Shown: positions 1-10,496, numbered from the stretch's first letter. The stretch: DNA of 64,000 nt from Prolixibacteraceae bacterium (GCA_019163175.1 JAFLKN010000022.1:54501-118500), one strand, 5' to 3'. Numbers and translations are program-made. The notes: a model not told the origin generated them from the letters alone.

Positions 1-89
1 ATCGTATGATACTGATTTTGCATGCCGCACAATTAGTACACGTTTCATTGTAGTTTTGTTTTGATGGCTAAATTACGAAATTAAAAGTT

Positions 90-2432
90 TCAATTTCTGT
101 TGCTGTTTTCAGTCGAATTCAGGATCGAAAATATACGTTTGAGCGTATTCCCATGTTCATCGGTTAAGGTGATGAGGTGCTGGCCAACTCCCGGGTTCAA
201 TGGTTTCTGGTGAATGTAGCTTGTTGTGCCGATGTATTGATTGTCGAGGTGCCAGAATATTTTTACCGAAGCTTCGCGGTGAGCGACTTCAAAAACTACA
301 TTGCCGGGTTTGCCGTCAACCGAACGGGGAATGTAAATTTTATCGTTTGCTCCCGGATAAATAAAATCCATTACCTGGTAATCGTCTTTTTTTGAGATGG
401 CATTGTACGGAACTGACAAATACGATGGGTTGTATTTTTTGAAATAAAATTCCATTGCGGGAGGCAGCACAAACCATTTGGCAACACCCACATCGGCGAT
501 AGCCTGATCAGACTGATTGCCGGCAATTTTTACGGATTGGCAATACGGACATGGCTCGGTTTTCAATCCTTTTTCCTGAATAGCTACCGTTTTCCCTGCA
601 TTGCAGTTCTTTCCCATCCGATAGCCGCTGTGGCTGCAAACTTCGGCATATGTTATTTCCTTATCAGGTTGACGGTGCGGAGCTGATTCGGGAAGCAGAT
701 TAATAATATTAAAGAGTAAGGGAGCTGCTGCCGTAACTCCGGTTAAGCCGGGCCGGCCTTCGCCGTTGGAGTTTCCTGCCCAGACACCCACTACATAATC
801 AGGAGTTGTAGCAATGGCCCAGGCATCGCGGAACCCAAAACTGGTTCCGGTTTTCCAAGCAACTTGCCGCGACGATTGAAAATATTCCCATCCAGCATGT
901 CCTTCAGGCCGGTTTACTTCCATTAAAGCCTGAAAGGTAAACCAGATGGCATCAGCATCAATCCGGCTTTCTTCGGGGGTTAGCTGATTGGTTTGCCCGG
1001 AAGGAACCAGTGAAGGGGCGTTGAAGTTTTCCTTAAAATACTGATGCTGGCGGTTGAAATTATTCAGTGTACGCGACATACCGGCATAGGCTGAGCACAG
1101 TTCCCAGAGCGAAGTTTCGCCACCACCAAGGATGAGCGAAAGTCCATAATGATCGGAGCTTTTCCGGAATGAGGTAAATCCAAAGCTTTTCAGCTTGTCC
1201 ATGAAACGATCTATTCCGTAGCGCTTCAGCATATAAATGGCCGGGATATTTAACGACCAGGATAAAGCCTGCGATGCCGGTACCGCTCCATGAAAAGTGT
1301 AGTCGAAATTTTTGGGTGCATAGCCTGAAAGATAGACCGGAATATCGGGCAGCAAGGCATTGGGTAACATTTCTCCGTCAGACAGCATCGATGCATAGAG
1401 AAATGGTTTCAGGATACTGCCGGTACTTCTCGGTGAACTGATCATGTCAACCTGATTGTTGCAATCGATTAAATTGTTGGCAGGTGAGTTACCAATGTAA
1501 GCCCGAACCTGATTGCTTTTTACATCAATCACGATAGCTGAAGCATTGAAAATATGCTGTGAGGCCAGCAAACTGCTTTGTTCTTTGACCAGTTCTTTAA
1601 CTTGTTGCTGTAGCTCATAGTTGATACCGGTCGTAATCAGTTCTCCGGGATTTGATTTTTTAAGTCGTTCGGTCAGGTGAAACGAATGGTCGGGCAGCGC
1701 AAATGGTTTCTCCGGAATGGCTTCTTCAATAGCCAATTCACAGTCCAGCGAATCGATTATTTTGCGGTCTAAAAGCTTTGTAAGCAATTTGTCGCGCTTG
1801 GCTTTCAGTTTTTGGTCGTTGTTCCCCGGGAAAATAAGTGACGGTGCATTGGGTAAAACGGCCAGCGTTGCGGCTTCGGCCCACGATAATCGTGTAGCGC
1901 TGTGCCCGAAATAACGCCAGCAGGCTGCATCAATACCCACCATATTTCCGCCAAACGGAGCATTGGTGGCATACAATGAAAGAATACTTTTTTTGCTGTA
2001 CAGCAACTCCAGTTTCAGTGCCGAAAAAACCTCCACCAATTTATTGCTTATCGTCCTGCTTTTACCGTTTCCGGCCATACGAGCCACCTGCATGGTGATG
2101 GTACTTCCGCCACTCACCACTCTTTTAGCCCTCAGGTTTTGCATAACAGCCCGGCCTATAGCAAACAGATTTACTCCCGGATGATACCGGAAATACTGAT
2201 CTTCGAACTCGATCAGGCAGGTTTTAAATTTATCCGGAACCGTATCATTTGAAGGGAATCGCCATTGCCCGTCAGTAGCAATACGGGCGCCAAGCAGCTG
2301 CCCGTCAGCAGCCAATACTACTGTTGAGCAGGGTTTGTTAAAGCCGGGCAGAGGCGCCGCTAAAATAAGAATCAGCAGCAGGGCCAGTAAAGCCAATAAG
2401 ATGCGAATCAGGTATTTTTTATGAATCATCAA
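90..2432 (-). CDS. pbpC: Penicillin-binding protein 1C
   Basis: Bifunctional class A murein synthase of 780 aa that polymerises lipid II and cross-links stem peptides at the inner membrane. A single membrane anchor lies at about residues 8-28. The GT51 glycosyltransferase domain has the EDQYFRYHPG block with its catalytic Glu and a GGSTITMQ motif. The transpeptidase domain shows GSILKPF (SxxK), SLN (SxN) and KTGTS (KTG box). The Cys-containing C-terminal extension matches the PBP1C-specific C-terminal domain. It lies directly downstream of the alpha-2-macroglobulin gene on the same strand, 129 bp apart, the classic pbpC/yfhM pairing. All catalytic motifs are intact and the length is normal for the family. 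Confidence 0.96.
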   Translation of the reverse strand: MMIHKKYLIRILLALLALLLILILAAPLPGFNKPCSTVVLAADGQLLGARIATDGQWRFPSNDTVPDKFKTCLIEFEDQYFRYHPGVNLFAIGRAVMQNLRAKRVVSGGSTITMQVARMAGNGKSRTISNKLVEVFSALKLELLYSKKSILSLYATNAPFGGNMVGIDAACWRYFGHSATRLSWAEAATLAVLPNAPSLIFPGNNDQKLKAKRDKLLTKLLDRKIIDSLDCELAIEEAIPEKPFALPDHSFHLTERLKKSNPGELITTGINYELQQQVKELVKEQSSLLASQHIFNASAIVIDVKSNQVRAYIGNSPANNLIDCNNQVDMISSPRSTGSILKPFLYASMLSDGEMLPNALLPDIPVYLSGYAPKNFDYTFHGAVPASQALSWSLNIPAIYMLKRYGIDRFMDKLKSFGFTSFRKSSDHYGLSLILGGGETSLWELCSAYAGMSRTLNNFNRQHQYFKENFNAPSLVPSGQTNQLTPEESRIDADAIWFTFQALMEVNRPEGHAGWEYFQSSRQVAWKTGTSFGFRDAWAIATTPDYVVGVWAGNSNGEGRPGLTGVTAAAPLLFNIINLLPESAPHRQPDKEITYAEVCSHSGYRMGKNCNAGKTVAIQEKGLKTEPCPYCQSVKIAGNQSDQAIADVGVAKWFVLPPAMEFYFKKYNPSYLSVPYNAISKKDDYQVMDFIYPGANDKIYIPRSVDGKPGNVVFEVAHREASVKIFWHLDNQYIGTTSYIHQKPLNPGVGQHLITLTDEHGNTLKRIFSILNSTENSNRN

Positions 2433-2472
2433 CTTCTACAATCTTTCTATTTGCTCCTCGTGTAATTATGGG

Positions 2473-2552
2473 ATGCCGAAATAAATTCGGCATGACGCTC
2501 CGTTTTTGGTGTTTCGGTGAAAGAACGTCATTCTGAACTTGTTTCAGGATCT
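2473..2552. repeat. Intergenic palindromes between A2M and pbpC genes
   Basis: ATGCCGAA (2473-2480) and TTCGGCAT (2486-2493) form a perfect 8-bp hairpin with a 5-nt loop. About 35 bp further, 2527-2552 holds a second fold-back sequence built around CTGAA and TTCAG. From general experience both resemble palindromes dispersed between genes in Bacteroidota. Neither is followed by a T tract, so they are not clear terminators. Confidence 0.5.
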
Positions 2553-2561
2553 CAAGAATAT

Positions 2562-5500
2562 CTATTTATTCACCTCTACCCACATTCCGGGGATCACCGA
2601 CAGATACTTCTTATCGTACATGGCTTCGGTCTGGATATTTGGGAAATAGTATTTACCCAGATACGAAGCGTTCAGTATAATCAGATAAGTTTTGGCCTGT
2701 CCTTTTTTTAGATCAAAATAGGTACACACTTTATCGTCGCGGAAATCGCGGTAGTCGAACGAATCTTCATTTACGGCAGTTGTCTGGTTAAACATGCGCG
2801 TGTTCCTGATTTCCCATCCCGACGGAACCTGGAAGGTCAATGCGCATTGCGAAACATCTTCCAACGATTTGTTTTTGATTTGAACTACTGCCATAAAATC
2901 AGTTCCCTGAGTCAATTTGGTGACGTCAATCGGAGTTTTGTCCTTGCCAATAAATTTGACCGTAGTTTCCAGATTCCGGTCAGTTTTAACCGACTGTCCG
3001 GACTTGGGGATTCCTTCGGTGAAGTAATTCACAAACACGGTGCCCGACGAAGTGTTTTTGATCGAGATTTGCTGTTCTTCAGGCAAGTCGGTTGATAAGG
3101 CGGTGCTGAAAAGTGTGGAAGTTTTAAAGGTCTCGTTTACCTTTTTGTTGAGCGACATGGTGTACGATAAGCCTTTCTGATCCGTATTCATCTTTTCCAT
3201 GGTTTTGCTCACCGCAATCAGTGCAAAGGCGGTCGTTTGCGTGTTCATCCATTCACCACTGTTCAAACTTTTTGCAATTTGATCGTAAAGCGTAAACATG
3301 TTGTTCTGATCGTTCAGCCTGACCATGGCCAACAGTAACATGGCTCGGTCGCGGGTTTGGTCGCCATAAGTGTAGCCATTGAAATTTTCCGTTGGATTGA
3401 TGTTTCGCATGTCAACCAGTTCATAGGCAGCCTCGGGTCGTCCGGCTTCAGCATAGGCAGCAGCCAAAAACCAGCGTCCGGCAATTGGCATATTTTGATC
3501 TTCGCGCAAACGGTTCATGGCACTGAAACTTGGTTTGTCGGCCAGAGCCAGCGTGTATAAGCGGTAAGCCTGTACCACTTTCTGATAGGGCAGATTTCCC
3601 TTCCAGTCGGATGCTATACGAGCCTGATAGGTGATCCAGCTTTTTTTCATTTGTGGCGAAATGGTGAAGCCTTTCAATTCGGCCTCGCTGAAGAAATGAC
3701 CGGCGTAATTGGTCAGCCATTCGTCGTTCGCCGCGCTCCCCGGCCAGAAACCAAAAGAACCATCCGTATTCTGGTGCTGTTTAAGCTTCGAAATTCCGGC
3801 CTGAATGTTAAACGCGATTTGCCTTTTTTGTTCCTGATCCAATTCCTGAATTCCGGAGAGGAAAAGTTGCGGAAATACCGATGAAATGGTTTGCTCTGTG
3901 CATCCGTGCGGGTATTCGATCAGGTAATTGATTCTTGAACTCAGGTTAACCGAAGGCAGTCCGCTAACCGTTACAATGGCTTTGTTACTGCCTTTGGTGC
4001 CGAACGGGACAAGCGCATAACTGGCTTCCTCGCCCGCATTGAGGATTTTGGTTACACTTTTTGAGATCGGCAATTCTTTCGATTTTACCGGAATATTTAT
4101 TTCGTATTTGGTCGATTCGTTGCCCGATGTGGCCGTGAATGTAATGGTTCCAAATCCGGGCAATTCCGAAGTTTTTATCCTGAATTCAACTCCTTTTTCG
4201 CCAATTTCGCTGAAATTCAGGCTTGTTTCTTTAGCCGACAAAATGCTGAAATGCTCCGAACAGTCCATTTTAATGCGCACATTTTTTAGGGAAGCTTCCT
4301 GTGCAAAAACCGAGACCGGTATGGTTATTTCTTCGTTGAACCCAAGGCTTCTCGGGGCAACAGGCAGCAACATCAACGGACTTTTCACTGCACTTGTTTT
4401 TTCAGTACTTCCGTACGAACCTTCATTTCCGGCAATAATCATGGTTCGAACCGATCCGGAATAGGCCGGAATATCGAGCGTGTGTTTGCGGGTCTGACCT
4501 TTTTCGAGGTGGAAAGGCCCGGCAAAGCGAACAACCGGTTTAAACCGGTTTGCCTTGTTTTTCGACGGATCGACCGGATTCATGTCGCCACCAATGGCAA
4601 ATAACTTTTCAATTCGTCCGCCAAAAGCACCAAGCACATCGTCGAACAAATCCCATGTTTTTACGCCCAATGCTTCACGCTGATAAATACCTATCCACGG
4701 GTCAGGAGTGGCAAATCCGGTCAGGTCGAGCAAACCTTCGTCAACCATAGCAATGGTGTAATTCATGGCTTTTCCGTTTTTCTCGCCAACTGTCAGGCTG
4801 ATTTGTTTTTCGGGACGGAACTCGGCAGGTATCTGCAAAACAGGGAACAATCTTGATCCCGGATTTTCAACAGGCACCGGAATTACGCCATACATGCGGA
4901 TAGGGTTGTCGTTGTTCCGCTGTCCGAAAGGCTGCAGCAGACTGATGTGTACATAGGCACAGGGCGCCATAGCTTCGGTCGCTTTTATTTTCAGGTTGTT
5001 GTTTCCTGAATCGGTATCGATCCAGAATTTATCGATTACCGTTGTTCCGTTTTCGATGGTAATCAAAGCCCGTCCTTTGTCGGGAGCCGGGAAACTGATG
5101 TGAATGTTCTCACCTGTGGTGTACTTCTTTTTATCCGCAGTAAAGCTTAGCATGGTAGCCTGATTGGAGGCGTGATCTTCGTAATAATAATCGGGTTTGT
5201 TGTAAACGGTCTGGCTGCTGGTGTGGCCCGAGGACGATTGAACAACAACCATATAGCGGCCCCATTTCAATTTATTGAATTCACTGTTGAGCGTAATGGG
5301 TTTGCCGTTGACTTCCACCGTTTTTGAAACAACGAGATTCGCATTGCTGCGCGAAATGTAGCTGCCGATATTCTGGTCAGACGATTCCCACCACCAACGC
5401 CATTCCATCTTGTAAATCATTAGCTGAAACTCGTCGGAAACCGCTTGCCCCAATGGATTAACCGCAACCAGTTTAATTGGTGAGTTGTCTTCCACTTTTA

Positions 5501-8105
5501 TGTATTCGCTGTTTTCGCTGGCCCGGGCAATAAAGAGTCCGGCATATTTCGGGAATGGCGAGTATTTTCGGGTAAACTGGCGGATGCTGGCATCACCTCC
5601 GGGTTCGAAAACACGAACGGTAAAATCGGCACTCAGCATTCCGGGCGCATCGCTTATTTTCCCGAATTGAAGCGGACAGGGCAAAGTTCCGTTGGCATCC
5701 GAAGCTTTGTCGACCAGTGTTTTGGTCTCGTATTTAAACGACTTGGTGGCATCGTCGAAACAGTACAGCGGATAATCTTCGAATTTGGTTTGACCAGCCC
5801 GTAAACTAAGTTCCACCACGGTGCGCAATCCCGGAGCCTTAATTCCGGTCAGCCAGTTCGATTCCACCTGCGCTGTCGAAAACAGATCTTCACTTCTGAT
5901 CAGCTCGTCTTTGCTAGTAAAATTGATTTTTAGCCGGTTGGGTTTTATGGTTTCTATGCGCAGCGGTTTGCTGAATTCAGCCCCTCCAATGGAAACCAGA
6001 ACTTTCCAAATACCGGTTTCGGCATCAGGAGAAGTGGCGGTACGGAAAGTGAGTAAGCGCTTTTTATCGAGATTTTGCAACTGCTCCTGAAGGATTTGCC
6101 CTTTGGGATTCATCAGCTTGAAAATAACCGGGTGTTTATCGGGCAGGGAGGAATAGCGGTCGTCAATAAATACCGAAGTGTAAATGGAATCTCCGGGTCG
6201 CCAAACGCCACGTTCAGCATAAATAAAAGCTTTAATTCCGGCCTGAATTTTCTCTCCGGCCACGTCAAACTGACTCAGCGATAACGTATTTGAATCGTTT
6301 AATTTCAGATATGATTTTTGATCGTTCTGTTCGGCAACCAGCATAAATGGCTTTTGAGATACAGGAATAGTGCAAAATCCCTGCTCGTCAGATACGCCGG
6401 TTCCGATGCTCTGAAGCTGATAATTAAAAACTTCCATTTTCACGCCTTTCATCGGCATGGCCGTTTGAATGTCGGAACAAGCCACCACAATTTCGTCGGC
6501 AACACCTTTCTTCACGGTAAGGCCGATGTTGCTCACCAGAATATTCCGGCGGATGTTTCGGTCGCTGGTGTAATAAGCCCGCGAGCATGGATTGTCGCGC
6601 AATTGCCAGTCATAATACCGGTCGTTGTAGTCGTTTTGCCAGGTGTCCGGATTTTCCCAGTAATCCTTTTCGTTTTCCACGGCATGATTGCTGTCGTAAG
6701 TTTCAGCTTCTTTTTTGTCGGGACTTTCGCCACAGGAATAAACCGAATACGCTTTTTGCATCCCGATTTCCACTTCGTAAATGGCTCCTTTTTCAATACT
6801 AATGTGCTTGGAAAGATCGATGGAGAACGCATTCCATTTGTTGAAATTCACAAATTCGCTGCTCACCAAATCAATTCGTTTGCTGTAAACCAGTCTGCCG
6901 ACATGTTTCAAATCCCAGGTGTCGTCGAGCGATGAATTTTGAAGGAAGCGGACCATGTTCGAAGGGAAAACTTTTACAATCCGTAGGTCAACAGCTTTCA
7001 GGTTAACCGATTCGAATGGAAAAATAACGGCGCCATTGTCGGGCATAATTACACCCCGTCCGGGCAATCGGAGAGCAGGTTTCAACAATTTGAAATCTAT
7101 TTCGAGGCTGTAGCTCTGCGGTAACTTTGTCCCCGCCTGATTTTTAATACTTCCATCAATGGCAAGGTTGTACACACCGGCCAAACGCTCGCTTAGGTAA
7201 AGGGTTATCCGGTTGCCTTCCACCCCGAGTTCCATCGGTGTATTCACTCTCAATTCAATCAATCCTTCCAAATCCTGCAAACTGTTTATCGGATCAGAAA
7301 AAATGAGTTTTACCTGCTGCTCCGGCTGATGAATGACCGTTGAGCTGATCAGTTTGAAATCGTTGGCTGCTGGTATCTCGATTTTTGTTTTGCCTTTTTC
7401 TTTTACGTCAACAGCTTTCCCGTTCCAACTGAGTTCTACGGTCGAAGCTTTGTCTTTTCGACGAATATCCATGACCGAAAAGAGGTGGCGGTTTTCATTT
7501 CCCGAATGATCCCACTGTACCGATAAATCTCTTCCGTCTTGTTCCGCTTCAATAATTTGCTCAACCTCTTCGGGTTTTAGCGGCACCGAAGCGAGGATTT
7601 CGCCTTGCAGCAGATACGGACTGTTTGGTTCCGACGAGCTTGTTTTCAGGCCATCGACCGAAACAGTGAAATTGCGTTTCAGGGTAAAGGCATTAAACGT
7701 TAAAACCTCGTATTTCGTAGGAAGATCGATCACATTTTTCAGTCGGAAAGTAATTTTATACTCGGTTCCTTCATCCAGATTTTCGGTTGGTTTAAACGCA
7801 AATATTCCGTCGCTGTAAGTGCACTCACCTTTTACCGATGGTTCAGTTTCAAAAAGCTTGCTGAGGTCGATGCCTGCCTTTTTATTTTCTATGGTATTCG
7901 CAACGGCTGTTGTTAGTTTGACCCGAAACGACGAATTGACCGGAATGATTCCGCTGGTGTATTCTTCGATGTATGTGCTGAATCCCGCATCAATTTCCAG
8001 GATGTGGACCACCTGGCCTGAAGGTTTGTTTTGCTGCCTGCATGAGGCGAAACAACAAAGGAATAATACGCCAATAATAAGCTGAAGGGTGGTCCTTGTT
8101 TTCAT
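2562..8105 (-). CDS. Alpha-2-macroglobulin family lipoprotein (bacterial protease trap)
   Basis: An 1847-aa envelope protein predicted to trap proteases that breach the outer membrane. The N-terminus is a lipoprotein signal ending in FASC, so the mature Cys would be lipidated. A run of MG-type beta domains fills the first two thirds. The thioester motif GCTEQ lies near residue 1400, inside the alpha-helical thioester domain that starts YPHGCTEQ. The motif is intact, so this is the thioester-active class rather than the class lacking it. Co-orientation with pbpC supports the known model in which A2M guards while PBP1C repairs the wall. The start at 8105 gives a clean signal peptide. Confidence 0.94.
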   Translation of the reverse strand: MKTRTTLQLIIGVLFLCCFASCRQQNKPSGQVVHILEIDAGFSTYIEEYTSGIIPVNSSFRVKLTTAVANTIENKKAGIDLSKLFETEPSVKGECTYSDGIFAFKPTENLDEGTEYKITFRLKNVIDLPTKYEVLTFNAFTLKRNFTVSVDGLKTSSSEPNSPYLLQGEILASVPLKPEEVEQIIEAEQDGRDLSVQWDHSGNENRHLFSVMDIRRKDKASTVELSWNGKAVDVKEKGKTKIEIPAANDFKLISSTVIHQPEQQVKLIFSDPINSLQDLEGLIELRVNTPMELGVEGNRITLYLSERLAGVYNLAIDGSIKNQAGTKLPQSYSLEIDFKLLKPALRLPGRGVIMPDNGAVIFPFESVNLKAVDLRIVKVFPSNMVRFLQNSSLDDTWDLKHVGRLVYSKRIDLVSSEFVNFNKWNAFSIDLSKHISIEKGAIYEVEIGMQKAYSVYSCGESPDKKEAETYDSNHAVENEKDYWENPDTWQNDYNDRYYDWQLRDNPCSRAYYTSDRNIRRNILVSNIGLTVKKGVADEIVVACSDIQTAMPMKGVKMEVFNYQLQSIGTGVSDEQGFCTIPVSQKPFMLVAEQNDQKSYLKLNDSNTLSLSQFDVAGEKIQAGIKAFIYAERGVWRPGDSIYTSVFIDDRYSSLPDKHPVIFKLMNPKGQILQEQLQNLDKKRLLTFRTATSPDAETGIWKVLVSIGGAEFSKPLRIETIKPNRLKINFTSKDELIRSEDLFSTAQVESNWLTGIKAPGLRTVVELSLRAGQTKFEDYPLYCFDDATKSFKYETKTLVDKASDANGTLPCPLQFGKISDAPGMLSADFTVRVFEPGGDASIRQFTRKYSPFPKYAGLFIARASENSEYIKVEDNSPIKLVAVNPLGQAVSDEFQLMIYKMEWRWWWESSDQNIGSYISRSNANLVVSKTVEVNGKPITLNSEFNKLKWGRYMVVVQSSSGHTSSQTVYNKPDYYYEDHASNQATMLSFTADKKKYTTGENIHISFPAPDKGRALITIENGTTVIDKFWIDTDSGNNNLKIKATEAMAPCAYVHISLLQPFGQRNNDNPIRMYGVIPVPVENPGSRLFPVLQIPAEFRPEKQISLTVGEKNGKAMNYTIAMVDEGLLDLTGFATPDPWIGIYQREALGVKTWDLFDDVLGAFGGRIEKLFAIGGDMNPVDPSKNKANRFKPVVRFAGPFHLEKGQTRKHTLDIPAYSGSVRTMIIAGNEGSYGSTEKTSAVKSPLMLLPVAPRSLGFNEEITIPVSVFAQEASLKNVRIKMDCSEHFSILSAKETSLNFSEIGEKGVEFRIKTSELPGFGTITFTATSGNESTKYEINIPVKSKELPISKSVTKILNAGEEASYALVPFGTKGSNKAIVTVSGLPSVNLSSRINYLIEYPHGCTEQTISSVFPQLFLSGIQELDQEQKRQIAFNIQAGISKLKQHQNTDGSFGFWPGSAANDEWLTNYAGHFFSEAELKGFTISPQMKKSWITYQARIASDWKGNLPYQKVVQAYRLYTLALADKPSFSAMNRLREDQNMPIAGRWFLAAAYAEAGRPEAAYELVDMRNINPTENFNGYTYGDQTRDRAMLLLAMVRLNDQNNMFTLYDQIAKSLNSGEWMNTQTTAFALIAVSKTMEKMNTDQKGLSYTMSLNKKVNETFKTSTLFSTALSTDLPEEQQISIKNTSSGTVFVNYFTEGIPKSGQSVKTDRNLETTVKFIGKDKTPIDVTKLTQGTDFMAVVQIKNKSLEDVSQCALTFQVPSGWEIRNTRMFNQTTAVNEDSFDYRDFRDDKVCTYFDLKKGQAKTYLIILNASYLGKYYFPNIQTEAMYDKKYLSVIPGMWVEVNK

Positions 8106-8255
8106 GGAAATTTGGATTTTATATTTTATATAAAGTTAGATATTCGTTCGGAATAAATTGTAAAATTGTAGAACGAAAAATATCTCCATTGACATATCTT
8201 TCACATAAAAAATATGTGTTGTGCCTGATGAGGTAGGGGAGTTTAATATTATAGA

Positions 8256-8765
8256 ATGAAACGAATTGGATTGTTGTCGGATACGCATGGAACCTTGAGT
8301 ACACGGATATTTAAGTTTTTTGAACCGGTTGACGAAATATGGCATGCCGGCGACATTGGCAATGCCGAAACGGCCGATCGGCTTTCGGCTTTTAAACCCT
8401 TGCGGGCTGTTTACGGCAATATCGACGACCATATTTTACGACGTATGTTTCCGGCCGATAACCGTTTTTTTTGCGAAGAGGTAGATGTTTTAATTACGCA
8501 TATTGGCGGGTATCCGGGCAGGTATGAAGCCCGTGTGCGAAACCAGTTTAAAGTAAAGGCGCCGCAGCTTTTTATTTGTGGCCATTCGCATATCCTGAAA
8601 GTTATTTTCGATCCGAAATATCACATGCTGCACATCAATCCCGGTGCGGCCGGAAACAAAGGGTTTCACCAGGTTTGCACCGCTGTTCGGTTTGTGATTG
8701 ACGGAAAAAATATTAAAGACCTGGAAGTGCTGGAATTCGAGCGAACGGCGTTTCACGAAGCCTGA
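8256..8765 (+). CDS. Metallophosphoesterase, YfcE/MJ0936 type
   Basis: A small 169-aa calcineurin-like phosphodiesterase, probably cytoplasmic and dinuclear-metal dependent. All family motifs are visible in order: SDTHG (DxH), HAGDI (GD), GNIDD (GNxD), ITHIG and GHSH. The length fits the single-domain YfcE/MJ0936 group. It is divergently transcribed from the A2M gene with a 150-bp shared promoter region. The natural substrate of this group is not settled, so no gene symbol is given. Confidence 0.92.
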   Translation: MKRIGLLSDTHGTLSTRIFKFFEPVDEIWHAGDIGNAETADRLSAFKPLRAVYGNIDDHILRRMFPADNRFFCEEVDVLITHIGGYPGRYEARVRNQFKVKAPQLFICGHSHILKVIFDPKYHMLHINPGAAGNKGFHQVCTAVRFVIDGKNIKDLEVLEFERTAFHEA

Positions 8766-8893
8766 TTAAAAGCAAAAAAGCCTGTGCTAAAAATATGCTC
8801 AATACAAAGATAAGCTCAAAAAAGTAGTTTATATTTACCACTATTTACAAGTTATTGCCAATTATAAGTGCGACACGACAGATACAGTTGACA

Positions 8894-9430
8894 ATGAGGA
8901 AACAAAAAAATAGCAAAACGAGTATTGGAGGATTTATCTTTTTAGGACTTATACTCTTAACAGTTTTGAGTGTTTTTACAATTGAGCAATATCGTAAATA
9001 TGGAGAGAGAAAAGCTTTAAAATATGGCATTGAAACAACTTGTACCATCACAGAGATTCATAATATTAAAACAGAGCTTGTTAGATATTGCTATAAAGTA
9101 AATGGGAGAGATTATTATTCGGACAAAGCGACACCCTTTAGCAGTATTATCCCAGGAGAAAAATTTTACCTGAGATATCTTAAAGAGAGTCCCAATATTA
9201 ATATGATTCAATTTGATAAGCCAATGTTGACGGACATAGAATCAATTAAGATTAAAGGCAGGATATTGAGAATAAGAAAGAACAATGAAGCAGTATTTGA
9301 TTACAAATATCAAGCTAAAATCTATGAAAGGTGGCAATTACTTAGACAGAGCCATTTCCTAGCAATTAATGATTCTGTTGAAATTGCAATTCATAAAGAC
9401 AAACCAGAAATTGGAATTATTAGATATTGA
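8894..9430 (+). CDS. Hypothetical membrane-anchored protein, first cassette gene
   Basis: About 178 aa from the ATG at 8894 (MRKQKNSKTS); an in-frame ATG at 8855 would add 13 residues ahead of a basic stretch and is less likely. One hydrophobic segment (FIFLGLILLTVLSVFTI) follows the basic N-terminus, so the remainder is probably periplasmic. The rest is mixed beta-like sequence I do not recognise. The gene is visibly AT-rich compared with the neighbouring phosphoesterase and is followed directly by the first copy of the cassette repeat. Function unknown. Confidence 0.6.
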   Translation: MRKQKNSKTSIGGFIFLGLILLTVLSVFTIEQYRKYGERKALKYGIETTCTITEIHNIKTELVRYCYKVNGRDYYSDKATPFSSIIPGEKFYLRYLKESPNINMIQFDKPMLTDIESIKIKGRILRIRKNNEAVFDYKYQAKIYERWQLLRQSHFLAINDSVEIAIHKDKPEIGIIRY

Positions 9431-9446
9431 AAATAAATAACTCGGC

Positions 9447-9598
9447 CATAACTTCAGCTACCCGTCAAGCACGGCAGCGGTGGTTTTCGGTGGGTATCTT
9501 TCCGCTCGGCTCCGGTTAACCGGGCTTGACAGGAATCGAAGATCGGCGATAGCCAAATCGCCCGCAATCGGCTTTTGAATATAGCTTTCTAGGTTAGC
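9447..9598 (+). repeat. Cassette-type fold-back repeat, copy 1
   Basis: About 152 bp starting CATAACTTCAGCTAC and ending TAGGTTAGC. It shares blocks with copies 2 and 3: GGCAGCGGTGGTTTTCGGTGG, ATCTTTCCGCT, CTTGACAGGAATCGAAGATC, and GATAGCCAAATCG. The ends are imperfectly complementary (AAC...AGCTA against TAGCT...GTT), so the strand can fold into a long imperfect hairpin, the layout expected of an integron attC site. It lies between two unrelated plus-strand genes. Confidence 0.75.
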
Positions 9599-9636
9599 AG
9601 CAATTTTCACAATCCAATCAAAATATACACAACAAA

Positions 9637-10260
9637 ATGAAATATATTTTCCAAAGGCTGACATTGATAATATTTGTGGTTATAATAAGAATATTTGATG
9701 TAAATGCTCAAAAACAAGAAGGACTTGAAATAGGAACGAATATAGGTATAAGTCAGGCAGGGGTAGTTGCACCAGGAGAAGATAACACTGAAACTAGAGT
9801 AACCTATAACATTGGTGTATCTGGTGAATACTATTTCTCTGATAGATGGGGCGCTAAGTTGAAAGTAATTTGGGATAACAAAGGTTATTCTAACGGTACA
9901 ATTATAGACAAGAACGCAAATAAGATAACAACTGATATTAATCTGAATTATATTACTATTCCATTAATGGCAAATTGGCATTTTAGTAAGCATAGGAGAT
10001 GGTATTTAGGCTTTGGTCCTTATCTGGGACTATTAACCAGTGCAAAAGATTCAGAATTACATGAGGATATAAAAAATCAAATGAACGGTTCCGATTATGG
10101 TTATGTGTTCTGCATTGGGTACAAATATGAAATAACTAATAACACGAAACTATTTCTTGAATGTGATGGTCAATATGGTATTAAAAATATAATAGCTGGA
10201 AACTATAGGGTTTGGAATACCAGAGGTGCCTATAATATTGGGGTGTTGATTGATTTATAG
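9637..10260 (+). CDS. Outer-membrane beta-barrel protein (PorT-like family), second cassette gene
   Basis: A 207-aa protein with a signal peptide ending NAQKQE. Its body alternates polar and aromatic residues in strands ending in Tyr/Trp, for example GVSGEYYFSDRWGAKLKVIW and YITIPLMANWHF, and it finishes on a hydrophobic strand (GAYNIGVLIDL), as outer-membrane barrels do. The size and pattern fit the small 8-stranded barrel families common in Bacteroidota. The start is only 38 bp after copy 1 of the repeat and the stop is about 38 bp before copy 2, so it fills its cassette. Ligand or partner unknown. Confidence 0.75.
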   Translation: MKYIFQRLTLIIFVVIIRIFDVNAQKQEGLEIGTNIGISQAGVVAPGEDNTETRVTYNIGVSGEYYFSDRWGAKLKVIWDNKGYSNGTIIDKNANKITTDINLNYITIPLMANWHFSKHRRWYLGFGPYLGLLTSAKDSELHEDIKNQMNGSDYGYVFCIGYKYEITNNTKLFLECDGQYGIKNIIAGNYRVWNTRGAYNIGVLIDL

Positions 10261-10297
10261 TTTAATATTATTAGACAAAATACAACAATGAACTGTT

Positions 10298-10445
10298 GCT
10301 AACTTCAGCTACCCTCAAAGTCGGCAGTAGTGGTTTTCGGTGGGCATCATTCCGCCCAAGCTGCTTTTCGGCTTGTCAGGAATCGAAGATCGGCAATAGC
10401 CAAATCGTCCACAATCGGCAACTGTATTTAGCTTCCTGGCTTAGC
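10298..10445 (+). repeat. Cassette-type fold-back repeat, copy 2
   Basis: A 148-bp copy beginning TTGCTAACTTCAGCTACC and ending AGCTTCCTGGCTTAGC. The terminal inverted pair GCTAA...AGCTA / TAGCT...TTAGC is clearest here. The internal blocks match copy 1 closely over the whole length. It is immediately followed by a promoter-like box and the Fic gene. Confidence 0.78.
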
Positions 10446-10496
10446 GGTTATTGTAAGATAACACAGCTGATTGCAAGTGCAAAATATAAATTATCC

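Noticed and set aside
1..89. Possible feature at the left edge
   Set aside because: AT-rich, no ORF, hairpin or promoter box that I can support.
6318..6935. 205-aa ORF antisense to the A2M gene
   Set aside because: Shadow of the 1847-aa A2M reading frame; no family motif, no promoter, composition follows the opposite frame.
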